Part shown: positions 35,622-44,035 of the stretch, in pieces
How positions within the stretch are numbered: the stretch's first letter is position 1
How the letters are laid out: each line of letters opens with the position of its first letter
From: CBDANW01 sp965197825
GTDB lineage: Bacteria; Acidobacteriota; Vicinamibacteria; Marinacidobacterales; DATDRI01
Assembly: GCA_965197825.1 (NCBI GenBank)
Contig: CBDANW010000003.1
Location: forward strand, 1,178,001 to 1,242,000
Direction of reading: 5' to 3'
Length of the DNA stretch: 64,000 bases
Program-made: the position numbers and the translations under genes
The notes under the pieces: model-generated
What the model saw: the letters and a program-made list of their open reading frames with translations, nothing else
What the model was told of the DNA's origin: nothing
Database searches by the model: none

Positions 35622-36017
35622 CTAGCTGCCGGGCTTGGTCGACTTGCTGTCGTTCGAGTCGAGGATTTGGAGGATCTCTCTCAGCCCGCTTTCGATCCGC
35701 CGAATGCTCCCTCCAGTGTCCGCGTCCGCGACGGGGCGGGTCACGGGAGTCTGCCCTTTCCCATCGTCTTTCATCTCCTGCTCCAGCTTCTTCTTGGCAC
35801 CCGCAATCGTGAACCCCTCCTCGTAGAGCAATGACTTGATGCGAAGTATCGTCTCGATGTCCCGACGCCGGTAGATGCGCTGCCCCGAGTTGTTCTTGGC
35901 CGGGGCCAGAGCCGGGAACTCCGACTCCCAATAGCGAAGGACGTAAGGCTGCGTCTCGGTCAGCTCGCACACCTCGCCGATTTTGAAAAAGAGCTTGTTG
36001 GGGATCTTCTGTTCCAC
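35622..36017 (-). CDS. MerR-family transcriptional regulator
   Basis: This is a 131-residue protein. The winged helix starts at FKIGEVCELTETQPYVLRYW and continues with PAKNNSGQRIYRRRDIETIL, the wing and second helix of MerR proteins. A coiled-coil dimerisation helix follows (GFTIAGAKKKLEQEMKDD) and then a variable tail. There are no Cys ligands for metal, so the effector is not a heavy metal of the classical type. The gene is placed 17 bases behind ihfA, an arrangement (ihfA then merR then tRNA-Pro) that is widespread in bacteria and suggests one transcript. Confidence 0.92.
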   Translation of the reverse strand: MEQKIPNKLFFKIGEVCELTETQPYVLRYWESEFPALAPAKNNSGQRIYRRRDIETILRIKSLLYEEGFTIAGAKKKLEQEMKDDGKGQTPVTRPVADADTGGSIRRIESGLREILQILDSNDSKSTKPGS

Positions 36018-36034
36018 GACGCCCGCTTAGCTGG

Positions 36035-36310
36035 TTAGGTGAGAGTGGCCTGGAACGACTTGGAAGGTCGAAACACCACGGACTTCCGTGGCAGGATCGT
36101 CATCTCCTCCCCGGTTTGAGGATTGCGTCCCTTGCGACCCTTCTTACCTCTCACCGCAAACGTTCCGAATCCGGTAATTTGCACGCGTTCGCCGTCCCGC
36201 AGGCCCTGCTTGATGAAACCCAGAATGACATCCACCAATCGGGATGCTTCCTTATTGGACATGCCCCCATGCCGCTCGTAAACCACCCTCGCGAGGTCAG
36301 CCTTGGTCAT
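36035..36310 (-). CDS. ihfA: integration host factor alpha-type DNA-bending protein
   Basis: This 91-residue HU/IHF family protein starts MTKADLARVVYERHGGMSNK. The conserved beta-arm region is GFGTFAVRGKKGRKGRNPQT, followed by GEEMTILPRKSVVFRPSK, with the Pro that intercalates in DNA (RNPQTGE). The protein wraps and bends DNA as a dimer. Its neighbour merR makes the IHF-alpha assignment preferable to HU. A sigma-70-like promoter lies 112 bases upstream (36422-36449). A second HU-type gene lies at 37964, on the other strand beyond der. Confidence 0.93.
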   Translation of the reverse strand: MTKADLARVVYERHGGMSNKEASRLVDVILGFIKQGLRDGERVQITGFGTFAVRGKKGRKGRNPQTGEEMTILPRKSVVFRPSKSFQATLT

Positions 36311-36421
36311 TCTTGCTCAGGGAAGAGTCAAAACCACATCCGGCTCTCGGCGCACAAGAGGTTCAACCTTGATTTAAGTTAAGGACTGATGGGACTTGAG
36401 GTTCAGTTGATATCCTAAAGC

Positions 36422-36449
36422 ATTATATGAGACTTGTCACCTAAGTCAA
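36422..36449 (-). promoter_or_regulatory. sigma-70-type promoter for ihfA-merR
   Basis: On the minus strand TTGACT (36444-36449) is followed by a 16-base spacer and a perfect TATAAT (36422-36427). It reads towards ihfA, whose start codon lies 112 bases downstream. The promoter sits in the gap between der and ihfA, where no other gene needs it. Confidence 0.75.
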
Positions 36450-36475
36450 GCGCTATCACGGAACGAAAGAACGCT

Positions 36476-37798
36476 TCACTTGGCGCGCTTCCGAAGTGTC
36501 ACCCGAATGGGAGTGCCCTCGAAACCGAATTCTTCCCGGATTCGTCGGGCGAGGAAGCGCGAGTAGGTGGGATCAATTTGGCGCGTCCGGCTCGCGAAGA
36601 CGACGAAGCGGGGGGGCGCCACGCCCACTTGGGCCATATACAGCAGGTTGACCGCCTTGCCATCCTTGGCTCGGGGCGGATGTCGGCTGCCTTCGATCTG
36701 GAGAAACTCGTTAAGTCTTGTACTAGTAATACGTTGCAGCTGCGACTCTCGGACCCGATCCACCAGGGGCAGAATCCGCGGGACACTCCTCCCTTCGAGC
36801 GCGGAGACGAAAACCCGTGGGGCGAACGCGAGATGCGGGAGCTGCTCCAGCGCATCGGCCCGAAGCTCCGCGGCCAGGCGCTCTCTGTCTTCCACGGCGT
36901 CCCATTTGTTGAACACAAGAACCGCTCCTCTTCCCGCATCCACGATTTTTCCCGCGATGGCGCGATCTTCGCTGGTTAGCCCAGCCGTCGCGCCCGCGAC
37001 CAGGAGACAAAGGTGTGCCCTCGCAAGTGCTCGCTCCGCGTAGAGCACGCTGAGCTGATCGGCTCGCGACGGCATTTTGCCTCGGCACCTTATCCCGGCC
37101 GTATCCACGATGCGATAAACGCGCCCGTCGACCTCCAAGACCGTGTCCACAGGATCGCGTGTCGTCCCAGCCAGGTCGCTGACCACCGCGCGTTCCTGCC
37201 CAACGAGGCGGTTCAGCAGCGACGACTTCCCCACGTTGGGGCGGCCAACGATAGCGATGCGCGTTTCCTCCCGTTCCGCCAGCTCGTCGATCTCCGGCAG
37301 TCGCTCGGCAACCTCATCCAAGAGGTCGTTGATACCCAAACCGTGCTCCGCCGAGACTTCGAACACCCCGGGAAAACCCAGGCGGTGAAACTCCATGGCA
37401 TCGGCATGGCGGCGCTCGTGGTCCACCTTGTTCACCACCAGTAAAACCCGGTCCACGTTTGGACGCAGCCGCTGGGCAAGAGCCTCATCCTCCGGAAGCA
37501 CGCCCGTGATCGCGTCCACGACCCAGCAAACGAGGTCCCCCTCTTCGATCGCGACCTCACACTGTGCCGCTACCTGCTGCTCGAGGCCGGATCCGGGCCG
37601 CTCGTGAAGACCCCCCGTGTCCACGAGCTCGAAATCCCTCCCCGCCCAGCTCGCAACCGCCTGGTTTCGGTCGCGCGTCGAGCCCGCGACCAGATCCACG
37701 ATGGCGCGCCGGACCCCCGTGATTCGATTGAAGAGCGTCGATTTCCCGACGTTCGGCCGGCCGACGATGGACACCTTCGGGAGTACTTTCTCAGGCAT
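36476..37798 (-). CDS. der: ribosome-biogenesis GTPase Der (EngA)
   Basis: This 440-residue protein has the two tandem GTPase domains that define the family. Each has its own P-loop: GRPNVGKSTLFNRITG near the N-terminus and GRPNVGKSSLLNRLVGQ at about residue 180. G3 is represented by DTGG and DTAG, and G4 by NKVD and NKWD. The C-terminal KH-like domain carries LYMAQVGVAPPRFVVFASR. Der binds the 50S subunit and is essential for its assembly. The gene has no frame damage. Its start region is shared with the divergent HU gene. Confidence 0.97.
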   Translation of the reverse strand: MPEKVLPKVSIVGRPNVGKSTLFNRITGVRRAIVDLVAGSTRDRNQAVASWAGRDFELVDTGGLHERPGSGLEQQVAAQCEVAIEEGDLVCWVVDAITGVLPEDEALAQRLRPNVDRVLLVVNKVDHERRHADAMEFHRLGFPGVFEVSAEHGLGINDLLDEVAERLPEIDELAEREETRIAIVGRPNVGKSSLLNRLVGQERAVVSDLAGTTRDPVDTVLEVDGRVYRIVDTAGIRCRGKMPSRADQLSVLYAERALARAHLCLLVAGATAGLTSEDRAIAGKIVDAGRGAVLVFNKWDAVEDRERLAAELRADALEQLPHLAFAPRVFVSALEGRSVPRILPLVDRVRESQLQRITSTRLNEFLQIEGSRHPPRAKDGKAVNLLYMAQVGVAPPRFVVFASRTRQIDPTYSRFLARRIREEFGFEGTPIRVTLRKRAK

Positions 37799-37906
37799 AT
37801 CTTCTTAGTTGTCTATAAGTTCCAAGGGCGGGCGAGTATAGCATCCACTTCCGTCGCTGACAAGCCGCTAACTCGGCTATTTTGAGCATGATAAGGGGGA
37901 ATTTGC

Positions 37907-37935
37907 TTGACACCCTTTCCCCTCGTTCCTATAAT
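37907..37935 (+). promoter_or_regulatory. consensus sigma-70 promoter of the HU gene
   Basis: TTGACA (37907-37912), 17 bases, TATAAT (37930-37935): both hexamers match the sigma-70 consensus fully, with optimal spacing. The HU start codon follows 28 bases after the -10 box, with a GGGAGG ribosome site between, so the leader is short. Confidence 0.92.
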
Positions 37936-37963
37936 TAAGCCTCCTATCTCTCGGGAGGTCAAT

Positions 37964-38233
37964 ATGATAAAGGTAGACATCATCAACGAGGTGTCTGCTG
38001 CCGCCAACATCACCAAGGTCAAGTCCGAGCAAGCGGTGGAAGCGGTCTTGGAAGCCATGAAGCAATCCATGAAGCGCGGTGAACGCATCGAGCTTCGCGG
38101 ATTCGGCGTCTTCCAGGTGAAGCCACGAAAACGCGGCATCGGCCGCAACCCGCGAACGGGCAAAGAGGTTCGGATCCCTCCTGGAAGGACGATCCGCTTC
38201 AAACCCGGTAAAGACCTACAGAGTATTCCCTAG
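37964..38233 (+). CDS. HU-family DNA-binding protein
   Basis: This 89-residue protein starts MIKVDIINEVSAAANITKVK at ATG 37964, behind a GGGAGG site. The DNA-binding arms are ELRGFGVFQVKPRKRGIGRN and RTGKEVRIPPGRTIRFKPGK, typical of HU. HU is an abundant chromosomal architectural protein, and the perfect promoter upstream fits a need for high expression. Its last bases overlap the left arm of the 165-bp palindromic element at 38230, which therefore serves as, or replaces, the transcription end region of this gene. Confidence 0.94.
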   Translation: MIKVDIINEVSAAANITKVKSEQAVEAVLEAMKQSMKRGERIELRGFGVFQVKPRKRGIGRNPRTGKEVRIPPGRTIRFKPGKDLQSIP

Positions 38234-38394
38234 TCCCCTGTATCAGTGGTTAGTTGCATAAGGCTCGCGGCCATTTTGTGTGCTGGCGAGGCGTGCCGAC
38301 GAAGTCATATCTGGATATTTCGAGGAGGCGCAACGAAGCCAGCGCGCAAAAGGGCCCGAGAATTATGTGACGTACTACTGATACAGGGGACTAG
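38230..38394. repeat. 165-bp imperfect palindrome (MITE/REP-like element)
   Basis: The outermost 18 bases are a perfect inverted repeat (CTAGTCCCCTGTATCAGT at 38230 and its complement ending at 38394). Inside, the pairing continues with mismatches, for example GGCCATTTTGTGTGCTGG against CCAGCGCGCAAAAGGGCC, up to a loop near 38312. There is no gene inside. Length, perfect ends and gene-border position suggest a non-autonomous mobile element. It may also fold as a long RNA hairpin that ends HU transcription. Confidence 0.85.
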
Positions 38395-39429
38395 CAACGC
38401 GGTGGTTCTCTTGAGCCACTGAGCGGGAACTCTTCCGAGGAACCCATCGCAACTCCGACTTCCCCTATCCGCGTCGAGCTCCCGGGGCCGGCCTACACGC
38501 AGGAGCTCCCCCAACCGAAACCCCAGTTTCCATTCGTCAACGTCATCCTCTTTCTGCTGACCATCGCTTCGACGCTTCTCGTCGGGGCCTACCAGGGTCT
38601 GGCGTTCGCCTCCGCCGAGGCGCAAGAGCTCTTCCCCGACGTCATGTCGATGGGCCAACAGCTCCAGCTGATCGTCACCTACGGAGCTCCTTTCAGCTTC
38701 ACCATCATGACGATCTTGTTGACCCATGAAATGGGTCATTACCTCACCGCCCGTTATTATCACGTGAAGGCGACGCTGCCTTTCTTTATCCCCTTCCCAT
38801 TCTCGCTGATCGGAACCCTGGGCGCCTTCATTATGATCCGCTCGCCGTTTCCTCATCGACGCTCGCTCATCGACATCGGCCTCGCGGGCCCGTTCGCGGG
38901 ATTCATCGTTACCATACCCGCGCTCTTCATTGGCATCGCGCAATCGAGACTCGGTCCCCTCGTGGAAGACGGAGGAGGCCTGACGCTTGGGGAACCCATT
39001 CTCTTCCGCCTGGTGAGCTACCTGCTCTGGCCGGAGGCTGGCGACGATCAGGTGCTCTACATCAGCCCGGTCGGGTTCGCCGCCTGGTTTGGTCTGCTGG
39101 CCACGGCCATCAATCTCATGCCCATCGGCCAGCTCGATGGGGGGCACGCTTCTTACGCGCTCTTTCGCCGCGGGGCGCATCGCCTCTCTCGCATCGCGTT
39201 CTTCCTTCTCTTCCCCATGGCCTACTTCGGCCCGACGTGGCTGGTGTGGGCAATGCTGGCTTTTCTGATTGGGATCCGGCGACCTCACCCGCCGACGCTT
39301 GCCGATCACACTCCCCTGCCCCGGAACCGCAAGTGGATGGGGGCTTTGGGGTACCTTACGTTCGTGCTTTGTTTTACGCCGGAGCCGGTCGTCTTCAGCT
39401 GGAGCGAGGTCTTCGGCGGAGCCCCTTAG
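38395..39429 (+). CDS. M50-family site-2-type metalloprotease (start displaced)
   Basis: The frame is open from just after a TAG at the right edge of the palindromic element and has all parts of an intramembrane zinc protease. These are an N-terminal helix (FVNVILFLLTIASTLLVGAY), the zinc motif LLTHEMGHYLTARYY, and the second site NLMPIGQLDGGHASYALF with its metal Asp. About six helices are present. There is no ATG, GTG or TTG before 38644; a CTG at 38425 is the only near-cognate start before the first helix. Translation from ATG 38644 would lack that helix but keep both zinc motifs. The element probably removed or displaced the normal start. The family cleaves membrane-bound regulators within the bilayer. 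Confidence 0.8.
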   Translation, partial: QRGGSLEPLSGNSSEEPIATPTSPIRVELPGPAYTQELPQPKPQFPFVNVILFLLTIASTLLVGAYQGLAFASAEAQELFPDVMSMGQQLQLIVTYGAPFSFTIMTILLTHEMGHYLTARYYHVKATLPFFIPFPFSLIGTLGAFIMIRSPFPHRRSLIDIGLAGPFAGFIVTIPALFIGIAQSRLGPLVEDGGGLTLGEPILFRLVSYLLWPEAGDDQVLYISPVGFAAWFGLLATAINLMPIGQLDGGHASYALFRRGAHRLSRIAFFLLFPMAYFGPTWLVWAMLAFLIGIRRPHPPTLADHTPLPRNRKWMGALGYLTFVLCFTPEPVVFSWSEVFGGAP

Positions 39430-39849
39430 CCGGAAGCACCTCGAGTCCAAGCGCCTCGCCGCAGTCACGAAGGCGATCATTGAGACTGAGTAGGGCCACG
39501 CCCGGAACCGTCGAGCGGGCGACGACGGCAGTCGCCATGTGAATCGCGTCCAGAGTTCGTGCAGGCTCACGTGGAAAAGCACGGCGGGCTCGCTCGACTA
39601 TTTCCGCATCGAGACTAAAGACATTCCAATGTAAGCTGCCTTGTTGAGATGCGCCCGACGATCCGCGGCCTGTGCTTCCGAGATTTGGTTCGTCGTCACC
39701 GCCAGACTCAGAATCCGATCGCATTCGATAAGGGTTAGATCCGACGCGAGGACGAGTTCGGCAGAGGCAAGGATCTCCCGAACCCGTTCACCCGCGGACT
39801 CACCGAGAAGCCACGCCAGCACCGCGCTCGACTCGGCGTAGAGGATCAC
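39395..39849 (-). pseudogene. VapC-type PIN-domain toxin, frameshifted
   Basis: The minus-strand start ILYAESSAVLAWLLGES has the first PIN acidic residue replaced in position (YAES instead of the usual LDTS or YLDS). ASDLTLIECDRIL has the Glu. Near 39640 the frame shifts by one; the proper continuation is LHWNVFSLDAEIV, ARTLDAIHMATAVV and LSLNDRLRD, the last two carrying the remaining acidic residues. It follows the antitoxin gene with a four-base overlap, as in ordinary vapBC pairs. As read it is inactive, while the antitoxin frame is whole. Confidence 0.75.
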
Positions 39850-40175
39850 GTTTCTCCCCGTTCCTCGCTTAGTAGCCCTTGCGATGTGCCGTCAGGTAGG
39901 AGCGGAGCAAGCGAGGGATAAACGCCAGGCTCGTTGCGGCCCCCGATGGCCACGCCCCCGCGCGCGGCCAAGGCGGCAAGATCTGGTTCTTCGTGAGCCG
40001 CCGGCGAAGGCTGGCCGGGGGCCGTAAGCTCGGCGACGACCTGGCCCCGGTCGGTCACCAGGACCGCCTCCCCGGCGCGCACTCTTCGCAGGTATTGGCT
40101 GAGCCGGTTCTTGAGCTCCCTTATGCCAACGGTTTTCCATGCTGACAATGTAGCTACATGTGGCCACATTGTCAA
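39846..40175 (-). CDS. Phd/YefM-type antitoxin
   Basis: This protein is up to 109 residues. The functional part is KTVGIRELKNRLSQYLRRVR, then AGEAVLVTDRGQVVAELTAP, the Phd/YefM DNA-binding and dimer fold. The C-terminal tail should wrap the PIN toxin. Family members usually start just before the TVGIREL block, so a TTG near 40148 may be the real start instead of ATG 40175. It overlaps the broken toxin gene downstream. Such antitoxins repress their own operon. With a dead toxin it may be a leftover or act as an antidote against related toxins. Confidence 0.82.
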   Translation of the reverse strand: MTMWPHVATLSAWKTVGIRELKNRLSQYLRRVRAGEAVLVTDRGQVVAELTAPGQPSPAAHEEPDLAALAARGGVAIGGRNEPGVYPSLAPLLPDGTSQGLLSEERGET

Positions 40176-40230
40176 GTGTCTGGGCCCCCTCGCTTTTACC
40201 CACCTCGCCCTTTGTTGGTAGAATCAACTT

Positions 40231-40578
40231 GTGGTGAATGAATCATTTCCCGGGGCGGATCTCGTGCGTCAGGGCGTGGAGGACTTGGCGAAGGGTCGCG
40301 ATTCTATCCCTGCCCTTCTCGTGTTGATCGGTGCGCCCCGCCTGCGAGTCTCGGGAGTCCCTGTTCCCCAAACTGACACCGACATCGACACCCCGGAACA
40401 CCGCCTTTACCAAAAGCTCTGGCAAGAGGACCCGGACTCCGCACACTCCCGATACAACGCCCTCCTGCGTAGGCTCGTAAGCTTCGAGCGAGCCATGGAA
40501 TGCGCTCAGCTAGATATCGATCCGAAATCGTTTCGGCGATCGGTAGAAACCGTCACCACGCCCCGGCAAATCGGCTAG
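40231..40578 (+). CDS. hypothetical protein, about 115 residues
   Basis: The protein starts at GTG 40231. Helical segments are ADLVRQGVEDLAKGRDSIPA, then LLVLIGAPRLRVSGVPVP and YNALLRRLVSFERAMECAQ. The overall pattern (short acidic start, an amphipathic helix, LIGAPRLR, then a PDSAHSRYNALLRRL block) looks like a small conserved soluble protein, and I believe related proteins occur in Acidobacteria, but no function is known to me. It is divergent from the antitoxin gene, with 55 bases between. The frame is intact. Confidence 0.55.
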   Translation: MVNESFPGADLVRQGVEDLAKGRDSIPALLVLIGAPRLRVSGVPVPQTDTDIDTPEHRLYQKLWQEDPDSAHSRYNALLRRLVSFERAMECAQLDIDPKSFRRSVETVTTPRQIG

Positions 40579-40668
40579 AACGTCCACCCATCGTTTCTTT
40601 CCGCGTCGACCGCGAGTCATTGACGCGACAGTGGAGGTACTCAACGAGAGCGCAGAAAGTTATGTTAA

Positions 40669-41082
40669 TCAGAGGACGAGCCGCAAGTGGCGACGCCGTC
40701 TCGTGCGGTAAATGGAGAACCCGCGGCGATCAAGGGTGAGGATATCGTGAACGTTCAGCCCCTCGGCAAGAAGCACAAGTGTCGCGTCCGCGAAGTCCAT
40801 CGGCGCGTCGGCAAACTTCTCCATCAACGAAACAGCCTCCAGCAGTTCGGGGGGCCGGCTGAGGTCGTAGACTTCCATGGCACTCGCCGCCACGAATTCG
40901 GCCAGTAGACGCGGACCGTTCTGGCTGGTGGCCACGAAGTGCATCGCTTCAGTGATCACGGCGCTCGTTGTGGCAAGCTGCCCAGTGAAGCTATCCAAGC
41001 ACTCCACAACGTCCGCGTGCGAGGGATCGTTCGCGTCCATGTACCCGACCAGGGGCCCCGTGTCCAACAACCAAGCGTTCAC
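40669..41082 (-). CDS. VapC-type PIN-domain ribonuclease toxin
   Basis: This is an intact 137-residue PIN protein. The four acidic positions are visible: WLLDTGPLVGYMD, TSAVITEAMHF, PMDFADATLVLLAE and DILTLDRRGF. Such toxins cleave RNA (often initiator tRNA or rRNA) with Mg2+. The ATG overlaps the stop of the antitoxin gene by four bases, the standard toxin-antitoxin coupling. It is the only complete pair in this window. Confidence 0.92.
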   Translation of the reverse strand: MNAWLLDTGPLVGYMDANDPSHADVVECLDSFTGQLATTSAVITEAMHFVATSQNGPRLLAEFVAASAMEVYDLSRPPELLEAVSLMEKFADAPMDFADATLVLLAEGLNVHDILTLDRRGFSIYRTRRRRHLRLVL

Positions 41083-41312
41083 GGGCGCCAGTTCCGCTTC
41101 CGAACCTCTTTCCGCCAGGCCTCGGTTGCTCGTCTAGGGAGCTTCAGTCTGCCCTTAATATGGCCGGTTCGTGCGTTCATGGGGCGCTCCTCGAGAGCGC
41201 GGAGGAGGATCTCCCGTGCGACCTCCGAGAGGCTCTTGCCTTGGGCTTCGGCCCGTTTTTCCAGAGCTTCTCGCAACGACTCGTCGGTCCGAATGGTAAG
41301 TGTCGTACTCAT
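41079..41312 (-). CDS. ribbon-helix-helix antitoxin (VapB/CopG type)
   Basis: A 77-residue protein is read from ATG 41312 (MSTTLTIRTDESLREALEKR); six extra residues would be added by an earlier ATG. The N-terminal strand and two helices (LSEVAREILLRALEER) are a ribbon-helix-helix DNA-binding fold. The basic C-terminal half should bind the toxin. It overlaps the PIN toxin gene and probably autoregulates the pair. Confidence 0.9.
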   Translation of the reverse strand: MSTTLTIRTDESLREALEKRAEAQGKSLSEVAREILLRALEERPMNARTGHIKGRLKLPRRATEAWRKEVRKRNWRP

Positions 41313-41386
41313 GTACACAGTGTATGACAAATTGTCTCACATGACAACTCCGCGTACATCCTAGCGCTCGGATCTAATGGCTGCGA

Positions 41387-41747
41387 CTAGCTGGCTGCTT
41401 GATTCCCAAGAAGCTCGACGTCCAACCCGGGGAACTGCTTGAAAGCAAGCGTCGGTCGTCACCATTCGGTATCTTCCGGCGAGCGCAAAGGCGGCGAGGA
41501 TTCCTCTTCGAGCAGAAGCCTTGCCACCCGCTCCGGGGTCATCTCCTCATCGGGTCGAGCTTTGTGAGCGCACTGGAACAAGTGGGAGCTTGACCAGATT
41601 GCGCACCGTCGGCGGCTCCACGGTCTTCTGTGAAAGCCCGCGCCTCAGCAGGTCGGCGATCGCGTCCTTGAGCTTGCGATTTTCCTTGACGGCGCGAGTC
41701 TTGATTTCCCGCACCAAGTCGTCGGGTAGGTCCAGCGTCGTCTTCAT
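41387..41747 (-). pseudogene. decayed VapBC module: antitoxin with frameshift and a toxin tail
   Basis: The antitoxin starts at 41747 with MKTTLDLPDDLVREIKTRAV and LKDAIADLLRRGL (ribbon-helix-helix). Near 41570 the frame shifts; its normal tail ARPDEEMTPERVARLLLEEE continues in the other frame. The toxin that should follow is almost entirely deleted. Only its last about 20 codons remain (LAFKQFPGLDVELLGNQAAS, ending at 41387), recognisable as the C-terminus of a PIN toxin. The module is dead. Confidence 0.75.
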
Positions 41748-41801
41748 GTTGCCATGATACCAGTGACCGGTTTTCTGGCAATACCGGCCCAGGTCCATGG
41801 T

Positions 41802-41873
41802 TAATTTCGGTGACAGGCAACTTCATCTCGCGCATCTGCGCACCGACAAAAATTAAGTAGCTGTCCCCGAATT
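41802..41873. repeat. imperfect REP-like palindrome (GGGGACAGCTACTTAAT type)
   Basis: The right arm (41851-41873) contains ATTAAGTAGCTGTCCCCGAA, the same sequence as in the perfect palindrome at 63436-63508. The left arm (41802-41825) is a mutated complement. It lies between the decayed VapBC module and a gene fragment. Such hairpins are the substrate of REP-associated tyrosine transposases (RAYT), none of which is encoded in this window. Confidence 0.8.
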
Positions 41874-42094
41874 AGCTCACTCTAGGGCGTCCTCGAACAC
41901 AGTCCAGCCTAGTGTCGCCAAGTTCCTCTTTCGTTCGATCTGAGGCTAGTCCGGTGAACCAAACTTCGTGTCGCACGTTGGGATACCCTTGCTCGAGGCG
42001 CGGCGCAGTGCTCGCGACGTAGTTCGCCAGGTCTTTACTCCATACTACGTAGTCGACCGGAGCGAGATGCACGATTCGGTTGTCGTCGGTAAGG
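41872..42094 (-). pseudogene. C-terminal fragment of an unrecognised protein
   Basis: The minus-strand frame reads DDNRIVHLAPVDYVVWSKDL, then ANYVASTAPRLEQGYPNVRH and EVWFTGLASDRTKEEL. This has the composition and rhythm of a real protein end (amphipathic helix, then a strand) and differs from the antisense noise typical here. The upstream part is replaced by the esterase pseudogene on the other strand. The function is unknown, and the call rests on composition and on the abrupt junction only. Confidence 0.4.
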
Positions 42095-43716
42095 GCGGCC
42101 GCCCCGGCCATCGTGCCGAGGCGGTGGATGGCCGCGTCCTTCTCATGCTCTCGACGAACGGTGACGAAGAGCCCAGGTTTCAAATCGGCACCCACCTCGG
42201 CACCCAGCAGATCTTCGGCGCCAACGTCGACGCCCTTGCACCGGGCGAAGCGGCGGTCATCAATGGCTCCGCGCTCGGCTACCCTCGCGAGCCCTGGCCG
42301 AGATTCCACCCGGAGAGTATTACGTTCAGGCCCTCGTCAACGTTTACGAGACGTTCCATCGTGCGGACGGACACGTCGTCAAACTTCCCATGGATGACGG
42401 CGAAGGGCAGTTGTGGGAGAAGCTCGCCGGGCAACCTCTACAGCACGCCCAAGAAGGTGTTCATCGATCCTGCGAGCGCTCGGGCGGTTCAGATCGAGCT
42501 GGACGACGTCGTTCCGCCGATCGACTCGCCCGAGGACACGCGCTATATCAAACACGTTCGGATCCAGAGCAAGCTTCTCACTGAATTCTGGGGACGGCCC
42601 ATGCACCTCGGCGCGATGGTGTTGCTCCCGGATGGGTTCGAGGATCATCCGGACGCACGCTACCCGGTTCTCTACTGGCAGGACCATTTTCAATCGAGCT
42701 TCGATGCAGGGAGCGGCGGCTTTCGTGAAGAGCCGCCGGAGACGGAATTAAAGGGACGCGAGCAAATTGAACGCAGAATACGCTCATAAGTTTTACCAGG
42801 ACTGGACTACAGGCAAGCTCCCCCGGATGCTTCATCGTGAGCATCCAGCACGCCAACCCGTACTACGACGACTCCTACGGAGTGAACTCGGCGAACGTCG
42901 GCCCCTACGGTGATGCGATCGTTAAGGAGTTGATCCCCTACGTCGAAAAACGATTCCGCTGGATCGGCGAGCCTTGGTCACGGGCTCTATACGGCGGCTC
43001 GACCGGGGGTTGGATCGCGCTCGCCCAGCAGATCTTCTACCCCGATTTCTTCAACGGCAGTTGGTGCTCTTGCCCCGACCCGGTGGATTTTCGTGCCTAC
43101 CAGCAGATCGACATTTACAAAGACCGCAACGCCTACTGGGCCGACAGCGAATGGAAGCGCGTGCCTCGCATCGATCGGCGCGACACGAACGGCGACGTTA
43201 CAGCGACGATGGAAAGATGCCAACCGGTTCGAGCAAGTTATCGGAACACGCGGCCGTTCGGGCGGACAGTGGGATATCTGGTAAGCCGTCTATAGTCCGG
43301 TCGACGCAGATGGCTATCCCAAACCCATTTATGACAAACGCACGGGAGCGATCGACCGGGAAGTCGCCGAGTACTGGAAGGAACACTACGACCTCCGGCA
43401 CATCCTGGAGCGCGATTGGAAAACACTCGGTCCGAAGCTTGTCGGAAAGCTCCACATCACCGTCGGTGACATGGATAACTACTATCTCGACCGGGCCGTG
43501 CGGCTCATGGAGAACTTCCTACAGAGCACGCGGGAACCTCACTATGGCGGCACGTTCGAGTACGGGGACGGTCGTGGCCATTGCTACAGCGGCGACCCTT
43601 CGGTTCCAGCCGGCGTTTCAGCCCGTACGATCAATCAACGCTACATGCCCGTCATCGCCGAGCACATGCTCCGGACCGCACCGCGCGGTGCCGACGTCAA
43701 GAGCTGGCGGTATTGA
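42095..43716 (+). pseudogene. secreted esterase (alpha/beta, Esterase-D-like) with many lesions
   Basis: Plus-strand pieces in changing frames give one esterase: an N-terminal domain (MLSTNGDEEPRFQIG, THLGTQQIFGANVDAL), a linker (LYSTPKKVFIDPAS), the hydrolase start (MHLGAMVLLPDGFEDHPDAR), the nucleophile region ALYGGSTGGWIALAQQ with its Ser, and the end (HYGGTFEYGDGRGHCYSG with the His). Frame changes are needed near 42305, 42415, 42775, 42830 and 43213. At 43282-43284 a TAA replaces the expected GAA in frame. The N-terminus with its signal peptide is missing. The gene is unmistakably dead. Confidence 0.85.
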
Positions 43717-44035
43717 TGAAGCGCCTTGTCTCGACAATTCCAGACAAACACATCGTCCGGACGAGGTTGTTTCATCTTCTAAATCTCGTTACATCCCTTC
43801 ACACGTTTTCATCCAAGAGAAAATCGATGTTTCTCGGCGGAAGTCCTCGCCGAACGCCGGCCTCGACTCATCGTAGCCCGCCTACGCCGTGGCGGCCTTC
43901 TGCTACCCACGGCTTCGGCGAGGTCAAGCCGAAGTTCACCCATGGAGGGCTCGCTGGGCGAACGGAGGCTGACGGCACCGGTTGCTCTCAAGACCCTCGT
44001 GGCATACGATTACCGCTTTACGAGTCGAAAAGACG
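43717..44035. other. intergenic region, nothing recognised
   Basis: Between the esterase and kinase pseudogenes no open frame shows similarity or a ribosome site. There is no tRNA, terminator or repeat that I can see. The segment 43840-43960 is GC-rich with short unrelated inverted stretches. Confidence 0.5.
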
